Assembly (NCBI RefSeq): GCF_008632955.1
Contig: NZ_CP043959.1
Span: 2,914,001 to 2,978,000, forward strand
DNA from: Streptomyces tendae
Lineage (GTDB): Bacteria; Actinomycetota; Actinomycetes; Streptomycetales; Streptomycetaceae
Length of the DNA stretch: 64,000 nucleotides
Reading direction: 5' to 3'
The notes beneath the pieces are model-generated. The model ran no database searches. It saw only the letters and a list, made by a program, of their open reading frames with translations, and was not told the DNA's origin. Position numbers and translations under genes: made by a program. Below are positions 27,144-36,052 of the stretch, piece after piece; position 1 is the first letter of the stretch, and every line of letters begins with the position of its first letter.

Positions 27144-28187
27144 ATGGGGTCAGGTCAGCTGGTGACGGTGTTCGGCGCCTACGGTCACACCGGGCGGTTC
27201 GTGGTCGCGGAGCTGGCCGCACGCGGTTTCGTCCCGGTGCTGTCCGGGCGCAACGTGCGGACCCTGGAGGAGATGGCCCGCGAACACGGGCAGGAGGCCC
27301 GGGTGGCGTCGGTCGAGGACCCGGCCTCGCTGGATCGGGCCCTGGCGGGCACGGCGGCGGTCATCAACTGCGCCGGCCCCTTCGCGTCGACCACCGGCCC
27401 TGTCGTCGAGGCCGCGCTCCGGGCGGGGATCCCCTACCTGGACGTCGCCGCCGAGCTCGAGGCCAACCTCGACACCTTCGCCCGCTACCGGGAGCGGGCC
27501 CGGGACGCGAAAGCGGTGATCGTCCCGGCCATGGCCTTCTTCGGCGGCCTCGGCGACCTGCTGACCACCACGGCGATGGGCGACTGGACCGAGGCCGACG
27601 AGGCACACATCGCCTACGCCCTCAGCGACTGGCACCCCACCGCCGGTACCCGGCTCTCGGGCGCGGTCTCCCGCGAGCGGCGCGGCGCCCACCGCCTGCG
27701 CTACAGCGGCGGACAGTGGGAGCGCCGCACCGACGCCGCGCCCACCCTGGAGTGGACCTTCCCGGAACCGATGGGATCCCGGCCGGTGATCGGGGAGTTC
27801 ACGATGGCGGACGTCGTCACCGTCCCCCAGCACCTCTCCATCCCTGAGGTGACCACCTACATGAGCGCCGAGGCGGCCCGAGACGTCGCCGCCCCTCACA
27901 CGCCGGCCCCCACCGCCGCCGACGAGCGCGGGCGCTCGAACCAGACCTTCCTCGTCGACGTCGTCGTCCGCTCCGGCGGAGCCGAACGCCGGGCCACGGC
28001 CAGTGGCCAGGACATCTACGCCGTCACCGCGCCCCTCGTCACCGAGGCTCTCGAACGCGTCCTGACCGGCCGCACCAGGACCGTCGGCGTCGCCTCAGCC
28101 GGCGAGATCTTCGACGCCCCCGACTTCCTGCACGCGCTCGACCCGCACATCACACTCGACCTGCACCCGCGGAAGCAGAACGCCTGA
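27144..28187 (+). CDS. Saccharopine dehydrogenase-like NAD(P)-binding protein
   Basis: A 347-residue protein with an N-terminal Rossmann fold (VTVFGAYGHTGRFVVAELAARG) and INCAGPFASTTGPVVEAAL, typical of the saccharopine dehydrogenase NADP-binding family. That family also includes enoyl reductase-like enzymes. The C-terminal half has no motif I recognise. The ATG at 27144 has GGGAGAG upstream. It is divergent from the GlxA-type regulator, which probably controls it. The substrate cannot be given. Confidence 0.82.
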   Translation: MGSGQLVTVFGAYGHTGRFVVAELAARGFVPVLSGRNVRTLEEMAREHGQEARVASVEDPASLDRALAGTAAVINCAGPFASTTGPVVEAALRAGIPYLDVAAELEANLDTFARYRERARDAKAVIVPAMAFFGGLGDLLTTTAMGDWTEADEAHIAYALSDWHPTAGTRLSGAVSRERRGAHRLRYSGGQWERRTDAAPTLEWTFPEPMGSRPVIGEFTMADVVTVPQHLSIPEVTTYMSAEAARDVAAPHTPAPTAADERGRSNQTFLVDVVVRSGGAERRATASGQDIYAVTAPLVTEALERVLTGRTRTVGVASAGEIFDAPDFLHALDPHITLDLHPRKQNA

Positions 28188-28423
28188 CCAGGCCGACCAC
28201 CACGCCGGACGCGTGCCCGCAGCGAGCCACACGCACCTGGGCGGCTGTCCTTACGGTCGCGCCGCGGTCGCGTACGCAGCCGCGGCGTATGTACGGCCAA
28301 CGGCGCTCTGCCGTGGCCGGCCGGACACCCCGCGTGGCGGCCACGGGCCCCTGCGCGGTGGGCCGCACGGCCGCGTACGGCGGGCCCCGCTCGGGTCGGC
28401 CACCCTGCGCCCGCCGCGTGCGT
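28188..28423. other. Gene-free convergent gap
   Basis: A 236-base GC-rich gap between two convergent genes. It contains several imperfect inverted repeats built on CGTACG and GGGCC, probably terminator structures, but no perfect hairpin or gene I can support. Confidence 0.4.
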
Positions 28424-29446
28424 TCAGGCCCGCGGCGGGCGGCCGTCCGCCTCCGCCGCGTCCGCCACCGCCTCGGCGGCGGCCTGTGCCGCCTCGGCCG
28501 TGTCGTCGGCCGCCTTGGCCGCGGCCGCGTCGTCGGCGGCGGGCTTCTCCCGGGTGGCCGGCGAGGGCGGCAGCACCTCGCTGAACGCCTTGGAGACACC
28601 CTGCAGCGCGCTGGTGATCTCGCTCGGGATCACCCAGAAGTTGTTGCCCTGGCCCTGCGCGAGCTGCGGCAGCGCCTGCAGGTACTGGTAGGCGAGGAGC
28701 TTGGGGTCGGGGTCGTTGCGGTGGACGGCCTGGAACACCTCGTCGATGGCCCGCGACTGGCCCTCGGCCTCCAGGATCGCGGCGGTCCGGTTGCCCTCGG
28801 CGCGCAGCACCGCCGCCTGCTTGTCACCCTCCGCCGTGAGGATCTGCGACTGGCGCTGCCCCTCGGCACCCAGGATCGCGGCCCGCTTGTCCCGCTCGGC
28901 GCGCATCTGCTTCTGCATGGCCTCCTTGATGGACTGCGGCGGGTCGATCGCCTTGATCTCCACCCGGTTGACCCGCAGCCCCCACTTGCCGGTGGCCTCG
29001 TCCAGCACGCCGCGCAGCTGGCTGTTGATGGTGTCCCGGGAGGTGAGCGTCTTCTCCAGGTCCATGGAGCCCACCACGTTGCGCAGCGTGGTGACGGTCA
29101 GCTGCTCCACCGCCTGGAGGAAGCTGGCGATCTCGTAGAAGGCCGCGCGCGGGTCGGTGACCTGGAAGTACAGGACGGTGTCGATCTCGACGACCAGGTT
29201 GTCCTCGGTGATGACCGGCTGCGGCTTGAAGGAGACGACCTGCTCCCGCAGGTCGATCTGCGGGTGAACCCGGTCGATGTACGGGATGACGAGGTTGAGG
29301 CCGGGGTTCAGGGTCTTGTGGTAGCGGCCCAGCCGTTCCACGTTGCGGGCGCGCGCCTGCGGCACGATACGGACCGCGCGCACGACGGTGAAGATCGCGA
29401 GGAGCGCGACCAGCAGGCCTGCGATGAGCGAGGCGGAGATGTCCAT
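28424..29446 (-). CDS. SPFH-domain (stomatin/prohibitin-like) membrane protein
   Basis: A 340-residue membrane-associated scaffold protein. One N-terminal transmembrane helix (SLIAGLLVALLAIFTVVRAV) precedes the SPFH domain (VPQARARNVERLGRYHKTLNPGL and onward). A long coiled-coil follows with repeated AEG units (GAEGQRQSQILTAEGDKQAAVLRAEGNR), and the tail is Ala/Glu-rich. It is four bases after the NfeD-like gene. The SPFH/NfeD pair is a conserved membrane-organisation or stress module. The ATG at 29446 is favoured over an ATG 13 codons upstream because the latter would overlap the preceding gene. Confidence 0.92.
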   Translation of the reverse strand: MDISASLIAGLLVALLAIFTVVRAVRIVPQARARNVERLGRYHKTLNPGLNLVIPYIDRVHPQIDLREQVVSFKPQPVITEDNLVVEIDTVLYFQVTDPRAAFYEIASFLQAVEQLTVTTLRNVVGSMDLEKTLTSRDTINSQLRGVLDEATGKWGLRVNRVEIKAIDPPQSIKEAMQKQMRAERDKRAAILGAEGQRQSQILTAEGDKQAAVLRAEGNRTAAILEAEGQSRAIDEVFQAVHRNDPDPKLLAYQYLQALPQLAQGQGNNFWVIPSEITSALQGVSKAFSEVLPPSPATREKPAADDAAAAKAADDTAEAAQAAAEAVADAAEADGRPPRA

Positions 29447-29450
29447 GGCT

Positions 29451-29882
29451 TCAGTCCCGTGGGTAGACGATCGCGGTGGCGCCACTGATCTCGATGACGT
29501 CGACGGTCGTTCCGGGTGAGATCACCAGCGTTTCGTCGTAACTGCGGGCCGTCCACTCCTCGCCGTCTATGCGGACCCTGCCGCCGGTGCCCGACACGGC
29601 CGTCAGCACCTGCGCCGGCTTGCCCACCAGCGCGTCCACACCGAAACGCGGACCCTGCGGCCGCACCACGTGGCGCAGGGCGAGGGGACGTACGAACAGC
29701 AGGGTCACGGCGGCGAGGACGGCGTACGCGACCAGCTGGACCCCCAGCGGCATCCCGACGGCGGCGACCCCCGCCGTGACCAGCGCGGCCACGCCCAGCA
29801 TCCCGAGGGCGGCGGTGAGAGTGAGAATCTCCGCCACGGCCAGCACGGCCGCGACGATCAGCCAGATCAGCCAGGAGTCCAT
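29451..29882 (-). CDS. NfeD-like membrane protein
   Basis: A 143-residue protein with three or four N-terminal hydrophobic segments and a C-terminal OB-fold domain (DALVGKPAQVLTAVSGTGGRVRIDGEEWTARSYDE) as in NfeD short forms. It partners the SPFH protein encoded just downstream. Such pairs are thought to organise membrane microdomains. The divergent region ahead of it is 357 bases long. Confidence 0.9.
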   Translation of the reverse strand: MDSWLIWLIVAAVLAVAEILTLTAALGMLGVAALVTAGVAAVGMPLGVQLVAYAVLAAVTLLFVRPLALRHVVRPQGPRFGVDALVGKPAQVLTAVSGTGGRVRIDGEEWTARSYDETLVISPGTTVDVIEISGATAIVYPRD

Positions 29883-30239
29883 GTCGCGCCTCTTCTCACC
29901 CGGGGTGGAGGGCTTCGGCCGGAGTGCCGGCGGTACACAGCGGCGGGAACCGGCACCTTTGCGACCACTTTACCCAGATGCGGCCCGGGAACCGAGATCC
30001 GTGCACCGAGCATTCCCGTCGTACATGTCCGGCACGCCTCCAATTGGGTGGTGACCCTTATGGCGGCCACCCGCCCCGCCGGGTGAGGGTTCGAAGAGCC
30101 CTCTTGACCCCGTCGGCGCCGGCCTCCACCTGGCGTGTATGTGCGCCTGCGCCGCTCCGCCCGGTGTGATCGTGAGGCACGGCGCCGACGGCGGGGCCGG
30201 GGGCGGCGGACGGCAGAGGACGGCACGAGGAACCGATTG
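29883..30239. other. Long divergent intergenic region
   Basis: A 357-base region between the NfeD-like gene and the antiporter gene. No credible gene is visible. A GAGGG...CCCTC inverted repeat with a nested GGGT/ACCC occurs around 30080-30110. A tRNA-like GGTTCGA there is not supported by a cloverleaf. Confidence 0.4.
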
Positions 30240-31763
30240 ATGACCTTGCCCGAGCTGTACCTGACACTGCTCATCGCGGGCACGGTGCTGCTGGCCAGTA
30301 TCGCCGCCGCCCGTACCGCGCACCGGGTGGGTCTGCCCAGTCTGCTGCTGTTCCTCGCGGTGGGGATCGTGGCCGGTGAGGACGGGCTCGGCCTGCGGTT
30401 CGACAACGTGCAGCTGGCCCAGGCGCTCGGCACCGCCGCCCTGGCCGTGATTCTCGTCGAAGGTGGTCTGACCACCCGGTGGAGCGACGTCCGGCGGCTG
30501 GTCGCGCCCGCCGGTGTGCTGGCCACCCTCGGCGTGGTGATCTCCGTCGTGGTCACCGCGTCCGGGGCGCACTGGCTGCTCGGCCTGGACTGGAACGTGG
30601 CGCTGCTGCTGGGGGCGATCGTCTCCTCGACCGATTCCGCCGCCGTCTTCTCCGTCCTGCGGGCACTGCCCCTGCCGCGGAGACTGACCGGACTGGTGGA
30701 GGCCGAGTCCGGCTTCAACGACGCGCCGACCATCATCCTGGTGCTGGTCTTCTCCACCACCACGAGCGACATCCCGGCGATCGGGCCCCTCTTCGGCAGC
30801 CTGCTGTTCCAGCTCGTGGTCGGCGGCCTGCTGGGCGTCGTGATCGGCCATCTGGGCGCCGTCGCCCTGCGCCACATCGCGTTGCCCGCCACGGGCCTGT
30901 ACCCGCTGGCCACGGTCGGCTTCGGCATCATCGCCTTCGCCGCCGCCGGCGCGGCCGGCGCGAGCGGCATCATCGCCGCCTACCTGTCCGGCCTGGTCCT
31001 CGGCAACTCGCAGCTGCCGCACCGCGCCGCCACCCGGTCCTTCGCCGAGGGCACCGGCTGGCTGGCCCAGATCGGCCTGTTCGTCATGCTGGGCCTGCTC
31101 GTCGACCCCAGCGAACTGCCCGCCGCGATCCTGCCCGCCCTCGTCGTCGGCCTGGTGCTGCTGCTGATCGCCCGCCCCGTCTCCGTGCTGCTCTGCCTGC
31201 TGCCGTTTCGCGTCCCCTGGCGGCAGCAGGCGTTCATCTCCTGGGCGGGCCTGCGCGGCGCGGTCCCCATCGTGCTCACCACCTTCCCCGTGGTGGAGGA
31301 CGTGCCGCACGCCCGCGACATCCTCAACATCGTGTTCGTGCTGGTCGCCCTGTTCACCCTGCTTCAGGGCCCCACCCTGCCCGCCGTCGCCCGGCGCCTG
31401 GGCCTGGTGCGCGGCGACGCGCTGCGCGAGATCCAGGTGGAGGCCGCGCCGCTCGACGTCCTGGACGCCGACCTGCTGACGGTGAGCATCCCGGAGAGCT
31501 CCCAGCTGCACGGTGTGGCCGTCTTCGAACTGCGGCTGCCGCCCCCGACCGTTCTCACCCTGATCGTCCGGGAGGGCACCACACTGGTGCCGGACCGCGA
31601 CACCGTGCTGCGCGCCGGCGACGAACTCCTGCTCATCGCCAGTCCGGAGAACCGCGAGGACGCCGAACGCCGGCTGCGGGCCATCGGCCGGAGCGGCAAG
31701 CTCGCCCGCTGGCTGGGCGAGCACGGCACGCCGGAACCGGAAGGCACCACCACCGGCAGCTGA
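30240..31763 (+). CDS. Potassium/proton antiporter with RCK_C domain
   Basis: A 507-residue CPA-family cation/proton antiporter (CvrA/NhaP2-like). About twelve hydrophobic segments occupy residues 1-385. GEDGLGL follows the second segment, GAIVSSTDSAAVFSVLR carries the ion-binding aspartate, and AESGFNDAP and GLRGAVPIVL are family blocks. The C-terminal 120 residues form a cytoplasmic TrkA_C (RCK_C) domain (LTVSIPESSQLHGVAVFELRLP). In actinobacteria and firmicutes such domains can bind c-di-AMP, which is a possibility here. The ATG at 30240 has GAGGAA upstream. Confidence 0.9.
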   Translation: MTLPELYLTLLIAGTVLLASIAAARTAHRVGLPSLLLFLAVGIVAGEDGLGLRFDNVQLAQALGTAALAVILVEGGLTTRWSDVRRLVAPAGVLATLGVVISVVVTASGAHWLLGLDWNVALLLGAIVSSTDSAAVFSVLRALPLPRRLTGLVEAESGFNDAPTIILVLVFSTTTSDIPAIGPLFGSLLFQLVVGGLLGVVIGHLGAVALRHIALPATGLYPLATVGFGIIAFAAAGAAGASGIIAAYLSGLVLGNSQLPHRAATRSFAEGTGWLAQIGLFVMLGLLVDPSELPAAILPALVVGLVLLLIARPVSVLLCLLPFRVPWRQQAFISWAGLRGAVPIVLTTFPVVEDVPHARDILNIVFVLVALFTLLQGPTLPAVARRLGLVRGDALREIQVEAAPLDVLDADLLTVSIPESSQLHGVAVFELRLPPPTVLTLIVREGTTLVPDRDTVLRAGDELLLIASPENREDAERRLRAIGRSGKLARWLGEHGTPEPEGTTTGS

Positions 31764-31765
31764 CG

Positions 31766-31786
31766 GGACGCGGGCTTGCCGCGTCC
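31766..31786 (+). terminator. Terminator of the antiporter gene
   Basis: GGACGCGG pairs with CCGCGTCC around GCTTG, three bases after the stop codon. There is no T-run, as is common in Streptomyces. Confidence 0.6.
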
Positions 31787-31817
31787 GGACCCCGGCGCTC
31801 GCGGACCCCGGCGCTCG
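31786..31817. repeat. Tandem 16-base repeat
   Basis: CGGACCCCGGCGCTCG occurs twice head to tail (31786-31801 and 31802-31817), followed by degenerate CGGACCGTGGCG-like copies up to about 31862. Confidence 0.75.
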
Positions 31818-31918
31818 CGGACCGTGGCGCGTCCCGGCCGTGGCGGGTACGGACCGTGGCCCGTCCGGGTCTCGGCCCGTGCGGAACCACCACGACCGCA
31901 CAGAGTCCGACGGCATCA

Positions 31919-31947
31919 TTGCTTCGTTTGTGTGCGAGTCCTAGGGT
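31919..31947 (+). promoter_or_regulatory. Candidate promoter of the beta-galactosidase gene
   Basis: TTGCTT (31919-31924), a 17-base spacer and TAGGGT (31942-31947) resemble the housekeeping promoter. This would leave a leader of about 135 bases before the ATG at 32091. Confidence 0.55.
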
Positions 31948-32090
31948 GTGGCGGGCCCAGTAGTCGCACCGTCACCACCCGTCGTGGTTCTCCCCTGGGG
32001 TGACGTCGCCGCCGTGACGCCGCGCCGTCGGGGGATCCGACGCGCCCTCAGTCCGTGCAGTGCCCTGTCGAACCGAGGAAGGCCACGGTC

Positions 32091-35000
32091 ATGCCGCACC
32101 CGCACGTGTCTCCCGCCGCAGGTCCCGCCCGCCCCGGACGGCCGGTCGTCAGCCGCCGCCGTCTCCTGGAGTCCGGCGCCGCCGCGCTCGGCGCCCTCGC
32201 CCTGTCCGCCCCGTCCGGCGCCGCGCACGCGGCCGGCCCACGCCCGCTGCCGGACGACGGCCCGCCGGAGTGGAACGACTTCGGCGTCTTCCGGGTCGGC
32301 ACCGAAGCCCCGCACACCACGCTCATGCCGTACGCCGGCGTCCCCCAGGCCCTCGCCGCCGACCGCACCCGCTCCCCGTACCGGCTCGACCTCGACGGCA
32401 CCTGGAAGTTCGCCTACGCGGACCGCCCGGAGGACCGGGATCCCGACTTCCACCGCACCGACACCGACGACCGCGACTGGGACACCATCCCCGTCCCGTC
32501 GGTGTGGCAGCTGCACGGCCACGACTTCCCGATCTACCTGAACATCACCTACCCCTACTGGGGCCCCAACGGCCAGGGCGAGGAGCCGCAGCCGCCCGCC
32601 GCGCCCACCCGCTACAACCCGGTGGGCCAGTACCGCCGCACCTTCACCGTCCCGCGCGACTGGCGGGGCCGCCGCGTCTTCCTGCACTTCGAGGGCGTCA
32701 AGTCCGCGCACTACGTGTGGATCAACGGCGAACTGGCCGGCTACGACGAGGACTCCTACACACCGTCCGAGTACGACGTCACCGACCACCTCCGCCCGGG
32801 CACCAACCAGATCGCGGTGGAGGTGTACCGCTACTCCGACGGCGACTGGCTGGAGGACCAGGACATGATCCGGCTGAGCGGCATCTTCCGCTCGGTCTTC
32901 CTGTACTCCACCCCGCCCGTCCACCTGCGCGACTTCAAGCTGGAGACGCCGCTGGACGACACGTACACCTCCGCCGAGCTGGACGTCACCGCGCACGTGC
33001 GGGCGTACGGCGACGGCGCGGGCGGCGGCCGGTACACCGTCGAGACGCAGCTGTACGACGCGCGCGGGCACGCCGTGTGGTCACGGCCGCTGCGGCGGAC
33101 CGCCGACCTCGGCACGGTCGACGCCGGCCGGGACGTCACCGTACGGGCCTCCCGGGCCGTGCCCCGCCCCCGGCTGTGGTCGGCCGAGGACCCGTACCTC
33201 TACACGGCCGTCCTCCAGCTCCGCGACCCGGCCGGCACGGTCGTCGAGACCCTCTCCCACCGCGTGGGGATCCGGGAGTTCGCCCTCAAGGACGGGCTGA
33301 TGCGGATCAACGGCCGTCCCGTGTCCTTCCGCGGCACCAACCGCCACGAGATGCACCCGGCCCGCGGCACCGCCCTCACCCGCGAGGACATGGTCCGGGA
33401 CATCACCCTCGTCAAGCGCATGAACATGAACTCCGTCCGCACCTCGCACTACCCCGACAACCCGCTGTGGTACGAACTCGCCGACGCGTACGGCCTCTAC
33501 CTCGTCGACGAGACCAACCTCGAGACCCACGGCATCCGCGACCGCTACCCGGGCGACCACCCCGACTGGACCGCCGCCTGCGTCGCCCGCGCGCAGAACA
33601 TGGTCCACCGCGACAAGAACCACCCCTCGGTGGTCATCTGGTCGCTCGGCAACGAGGCGGGCGGCGGCTCCACCTTCACCGCCATGCACGACTGGATCCG
33701 CTCCTACGACACCACCCGCGTCATCCAGTACGAGGGCGACGACCGGCCCGGCGTCAGCGACATCCGCTCCCGCATGTACGAGAGCCCCGCCCGCGTGGAA
33801 CAGCGCGCCCGGGACACCGCCGACACCCGCCCGTACGTGATGATCGAGTACTCCCATGCCATGGGGAACTCCAACGGCAACTTCAAGAAGTACTGGGACG
33901 TGGTGCGCCGCCACGACGTCCTCCAGGGCGGCTGGATCTGGGACTTCGCCGACCAGTCCCTGCACACCCCCGTGCCCGACCGCACCCTGCTCACCGAGTC
34001 GGGACCCGCGGCGCTGCGCGGCGAGATCCTCGCCACCCGCGGCCGCCTCGACCGCGACAAGGGCCTGTCCGGCATCACCGTCTTCGAACGGCACGACAGC
34101 CTGGACCTCACCGGCTCCCTCACCCTGGAGGCGTGGTTCACGCCGGGCGTGCCCGGCTACCACCAGCCCATCGTGGCCAAGGGCGACACCCAGTACGCCC
34201 TCAAACAGACCGACCGCACGGTGGAGTTCTTCATCCACTCCGGCGGCGAGTGGATCGCCGTCAACTGGCCCGTGCCGGACGACTGGAGCGGCCGGGAACA
34301 CCATGTCGCGGGCGTCTTCGACGCCGACGCGGGCACCCTCACCCTGCACGTCGACGGTGCCGTCCGCGCGACCCGCACCACCGACCGCCGGCCCACGAGC
34401 AACACCGCCCCGCTGTCCCTCGCCTCCGACGCGGACAACCAGACCCGGGAGTTCGACGGCACGATCCGCCGCGCCCGGGTCCACGCCCGCGCCCTCACCG
34501 CGGCCGAACTCGCCTCCGAGGAGCGGGCACCCGGCGACGACGGCGTGCGCTTCTGGTTCGACGCCGCCACGGTGAGGGCCGAGCGCGAGCGCCCCGAGGC
34601 CAGGACCTTCCTCGCGTACGGCGGTGACTGGGGCGACAACCCCAACGACGGCGCCTTCGTCGCCGACGGCATCCTCACCGCCGACCGCGGGCTCACCGGC
34701 AAGGCCGCCGAGATCAAACGCGTCCACCAGGCGATCGGCGCCGCCCGCACCCCCGGCGGCGGCACCGGCGCCGTCACCCTCACCAACGAGTACCTGTTCA
34801 CCACCCTCCGTCAGTTCGACGGTCGTTGGGAGCTGGTCGCCGACGGCGAGGTGGTCGGCGGCGGACGGCTCACCCGGGACCAGCTCGACGTGGCGCCGCT
34901 GTCCGAGAAGACCGTCGAACTGCCCGTGCGCCTGCCCCGGAACCCGGCCCCCGGCACGGAGTTCTTCCTCCAGCTGTCCTTCACCACCCGGGAGCGCACC

Positions 35001-36011
35001 CCCTGGGCCGAGGCCGGCTTCGAGGTGGCCCGGCACCAGCTCCCGCTCGACGCCGACAGTCCCGCCGTGGTGCCCGTGCCCCTCGCGGGAGTTCCCGCGC
35101 TGCGCCACGAGGTGGGCGAGGAGGACATCCGGATCACCGGCCAGGGCTTCTCCGTCACCGTCGACCGGCGCACCGGCCTCCTCACCGACTACCGGGCGGG
35201 CGGGACCCGCCTGCTCACCTCCGGGCCGGTGCCCAACTTCTGGCGGGCGCCCACCGACAACGACCGGGGCAACGGCCAGCACCTGCGCAACCGGACCTGG
35301 CGCGACGCGGGCGCCCGGCGCACGGTCACCGGCGTCACCGTACGGGCGCTCGACGACCGGGCCGTCGAGATCCGGGTCACCGGCACCCTCCCCACCACCG
35401 TCGCGTCCGCGTACTCCACCACGTACACGGTCTTCGGCCACGGCGAGATCAAGGTGGACAACACCCTCCACCCGGGCGCCGCGAACCTCCCCTACCTCCC
35501 CGAGGTCGGCACGCTGCTGTTCCTGCCCCGCCGCCTGGACCGCCTGCACTACTACGGGCGCGGTCCCGAGGAGAACCACTGGGACCGCAACAACGGCACC
35601 GACGTCGGCCGTTACACCTCGACGGTGGCCGACCAGTGGACGCCGTACATCCGCCCCCAGGAGAACGGCAACAAGACCGACGTCCGCTGGGCCGCCCTGA
35701 CCGGCCGCGACGGACACGGGCTACTGGTGTCCGGCGAACCCCTCCTGGAGATCAACGCCTCGCACTTCACCCCGGAGGACCTGTCCGCCGGAGTCCGCCA
35801 CGACTACCAGCTCACCCCGCGGGACGCGGTCGTGCTGCGGGTCGGCCACCGGCAGATGGGCGTGGGCGGCGACGACAGCTGGGGCGCGCACACCCACGAC
35901 GAGTTCAAGCTCTTCGCGGACCGCGACTACGCCTACACCTACCGGCTGCGCCCGCTCACCGACGTGGACCGGGCGCTCGCCCTCTCCCGCAAGCCCACTG
36001 CCACCCGATGA
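32091..36011 (+). CDS. Secreted GH2 beta-galactosidase with LamG domain inserted in the catalytic barrel
   Basis: Hydrolyses terminal beta-galactosides outside the cell. It has 1,306 residues with a Tat signal (SRRRLLESGAAALGALALS, cleavage near residue 47). The order is sugar-binding domain, Ig-like domain, TIM barrel, DUF4981-like domain and the C-terminal beta-gal small chain. The acid/base Glu is in LGNEAGGG (about 522), and the nucleophile Glu is in IEYSHAMGNS (about 586). Between FADQSL and YGGDWGDNPND, which are contiguous in LacZ apart from a short loop, residues about 655-828 form a LamG/concanavalin-like domain (SLTLEAWFTPGVPG, then HHVAGVFDADAGTLTLHVDG). The ATG at 32091 follows GAGGAAGG. 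Confidence 0.93.
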   Translation: MPHPHVSPAAGPARPGRPVVSRRRLLESGAAALGALALSAPSGAAHAAGPRPLPDDGPPEWNDFGVFRVGTEAPHTTLMPYAGVPQALAADRTRSPYRLDLDGTWKFAYADRPEDRDPDFHRTDTDDRDWDTIPVPSVWQLHGHDFPIYLNITYPYWGPNGQGEEPQPPAAPTRYNPVGQYRRTFTVPRDWRGRRVFLHFEGVKSAHYVWINGELAGYDEDSYTPSEYDVTDHLRPGTNQIAVEVYRYSDGDWLEDQDMIRLSGIFRSVFLYSTPPVHLRDFKLETPLDDTYTSAELDVTAHVRAYGDGAGGGRYTVETQLYDARGHAVWSRPLRRTADLGTVDAGRDVTVRASRAVPRPRLWSAEDPYLYTAVLQLRDPAGTVVETLSHRVGIREFALKDGLMRINGRPVSFRGTNRHEMHPARGTALTREDMVRDITLVKRMNMNSVRTSHYPDNPLWYELADAYGLYLVDETNLETHGIRDRYPGDHPDWTAACVARAQNMVHRDKNHPSVVIWSLGNEAGGGSTFTAMHDWIRSYDTTRVIQYEGDDRPGVSDIRSRMYESPARVEQRARDTADTRPYVMIEYSHAMGNSNGNFKKYWDVVRRHDVLQGGWIWDFADQSLHTPVPDRTLLTESGPAALRGEILATRGRLDRDKGLSGITVFERHDSLDLTGSLTLEAWFTPGVPGYHQPIVAKGDTQYALKQTDRTVEFFIHSGGEWIAVNWPVPDDWSGREHHVAGVFDADAGTLTLHVDGAVRATRTTDRRPTSNTAPLSLASDADNQTREFDGTIRRARVHARALTAAELASEERAPGDDGVRFWFDAATVRAERERPEARTFLAYGGDWGDNPNDGAFVADGILTADRGLTGKAAEIKRVHQAIGAARTPGGGTGAVTLTNEYLFTTLRQFDGRWELVADGEVVGGGRLTRDQLDVAPLSEKTVELPVRLPRNPAPGTEFFLQLSFTTRERTPWAEAGFEVARHQLPLDADSPAVVPVPLAGVPALRHEVGEEDIRITGQGFSVTVDRRTGLLTDYRAGGTRLLTSGPVPNFWRAPTDNDRGNGQHLRNRTWRDAGARRTVTGVTVRALDDRAVEIRVTGTLPTTVASAYSTTYTVFGHGEIKVDNTLHPGAANLPYLPEVGTLLFLPRRLDRLHYYGRGPEENHWDRNNGTDVGRYTSTVADQWTPYIRPQENGNKTDVRWAALTGRDGHGLLVSGEPLLEINASHFTPEDLSAGVRHDYQLTPRDAVVLRVGHRQMGVGGDDSWGAHTHDEFKLFADRDYAYTYRLRPLTDVDRALALSRKPTATR

Positions 36012-36022
36012 CCCGGCACACT

Positions 36023-36052
36023 CATGGGAGCCCGGGTAACCGGGCTCCCATG
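36023..36052 (+). other. Perfect hairpin enclosing the DUF72 start codon
   Basis: CATGGGAGCCCGG (36023-36035) pairs perfectly with CCGGGCTCCCATG (36040-36052) around GTAA. The right arm contains the ATG at 36050. It may be the terminator of the beta-galactosidase gene, or it may mask translation of the next gene. Confidence 0.75.

Noticed and set aside
30078..30110. tRNA-like GGTTCGA sequence
   Set aside because: The pairing does not give a T arm of proper length, and no acceptor, D or anticodon arms surround it.
31786..31862. CRISPR-like array
   Set aside because: The repeats are directly adjacent with no spacers, and no cas genes are present.
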